A program made the translations under genes and the position numbers. Below the pieces are notes generated by a model. It was not told the origin of the DNA and made no database searches. It was given only the letters and a program-made list of their open reading frames with translations. Shown in pieces: positions 5,649-5,654 of a DNA stretch of 5,654 nt. Source of the DNA: Candidatus Brocadia sp. (lineage in GTDB: Bacteria > Planctomycetota > Brocadiia > Brocadiales > Brocadiaceae); contig JAUQXU010000226.1 of NCBI GenBank assembly GCA_030837935.1, forward strand, positions 1-5,654. The letters run 5' to 3'. Positions within the stretch are counted from its first letter, which is position 1. Each line of letters starts with the position of its first letter.

Positions 5649-5654
5649 TTTTAT

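Larger units (their letters stand above)
5246..5654. other. Non-coding region upstream of cas10, rich in short repeats
   Basis: About 400 bases carry no convincing gene on either strand. The region must contain or lead to the promoter of the minus-strand operon, but no pair of -35 and -10 boxes stands out. A TATAAT at 5264-5259 (minus) lies too close to the cas10 start to be useful. The region holds a hairpin (5306-5329), two ACACACCCCT direct repeats and a large inverted-repeat structure (5468-5648). The stretch 5372-5467 shows nothing that I can name. No CRISPR repeats are present. Confidence 0.7.

Overview
The window is almost entirely one minus-strand operon that encodes a multi-subunit type III CRISPR effector complex. 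All genes run from right to left. In order of transcription they are: a short Cas10 with an intact GGDD motif and no HD domain (5245-3674), a Csm3/Cmr4-type Cas7 RAMP (3650-2928), a Csx10-type Cas5 RAMP (2931-1750), a small, probably helical protein of unassigned family (1749-1321), a second small helical protein with a Cmr5-like motif (about 1331-822), and a Csx7-family Cas7 RAMP that runs off the left edge (825-1). Csx10 together with several Csm3/Csx7-like Cas7 proteins points to subtype III-D or a close relative.

The subunits fit a standard type III plan. Cas10 is the large subunit and probable cyclic-oligoadenylate synthase. Csx10 is the likely Cas5-group protein that caps the crRNA 5' end. 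The two Cas7 RAMPs form the backbone, and each keeps an Asp just before its PGSTLKG segment, the position used for target-RNA cleavage in Csm3/Cmr4. The two small helical proteins are candidates for the Cas11 position. Junctions are tight: a 23-nt gap, an ATGA overlap, a direct abutment, a short overlap and a TTGA overlap. Most genes have a clear Shine-Dalgarno sequence, which suggests translational coupling. The window holds no cas6, no adaptation genes, no CRISPR array and no recognisable CARF effector.

The right end, about 5246-5654, has no convincing gene. It holds short dispersed-repeat-like sequences: a CCTTCG/CGAAGG hairpin, two copies of an ACACACCCCT motif, and a larger nearly symmetrical inverted-repeat structure at 5468-5648 that resembles a paired REP (REPIN) or MITE-like element.

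The organism appears to be a bacterium of low to moderate GC content with strong AAGGAG/GGAGG ribosome-binding sites. The repeat-rich upstream region resembles genomes of environmental Gram-negative bacteria (for example anammox planctomycetes or Desulfobacterota). That placement is only an impression and cannot be settled from this window.
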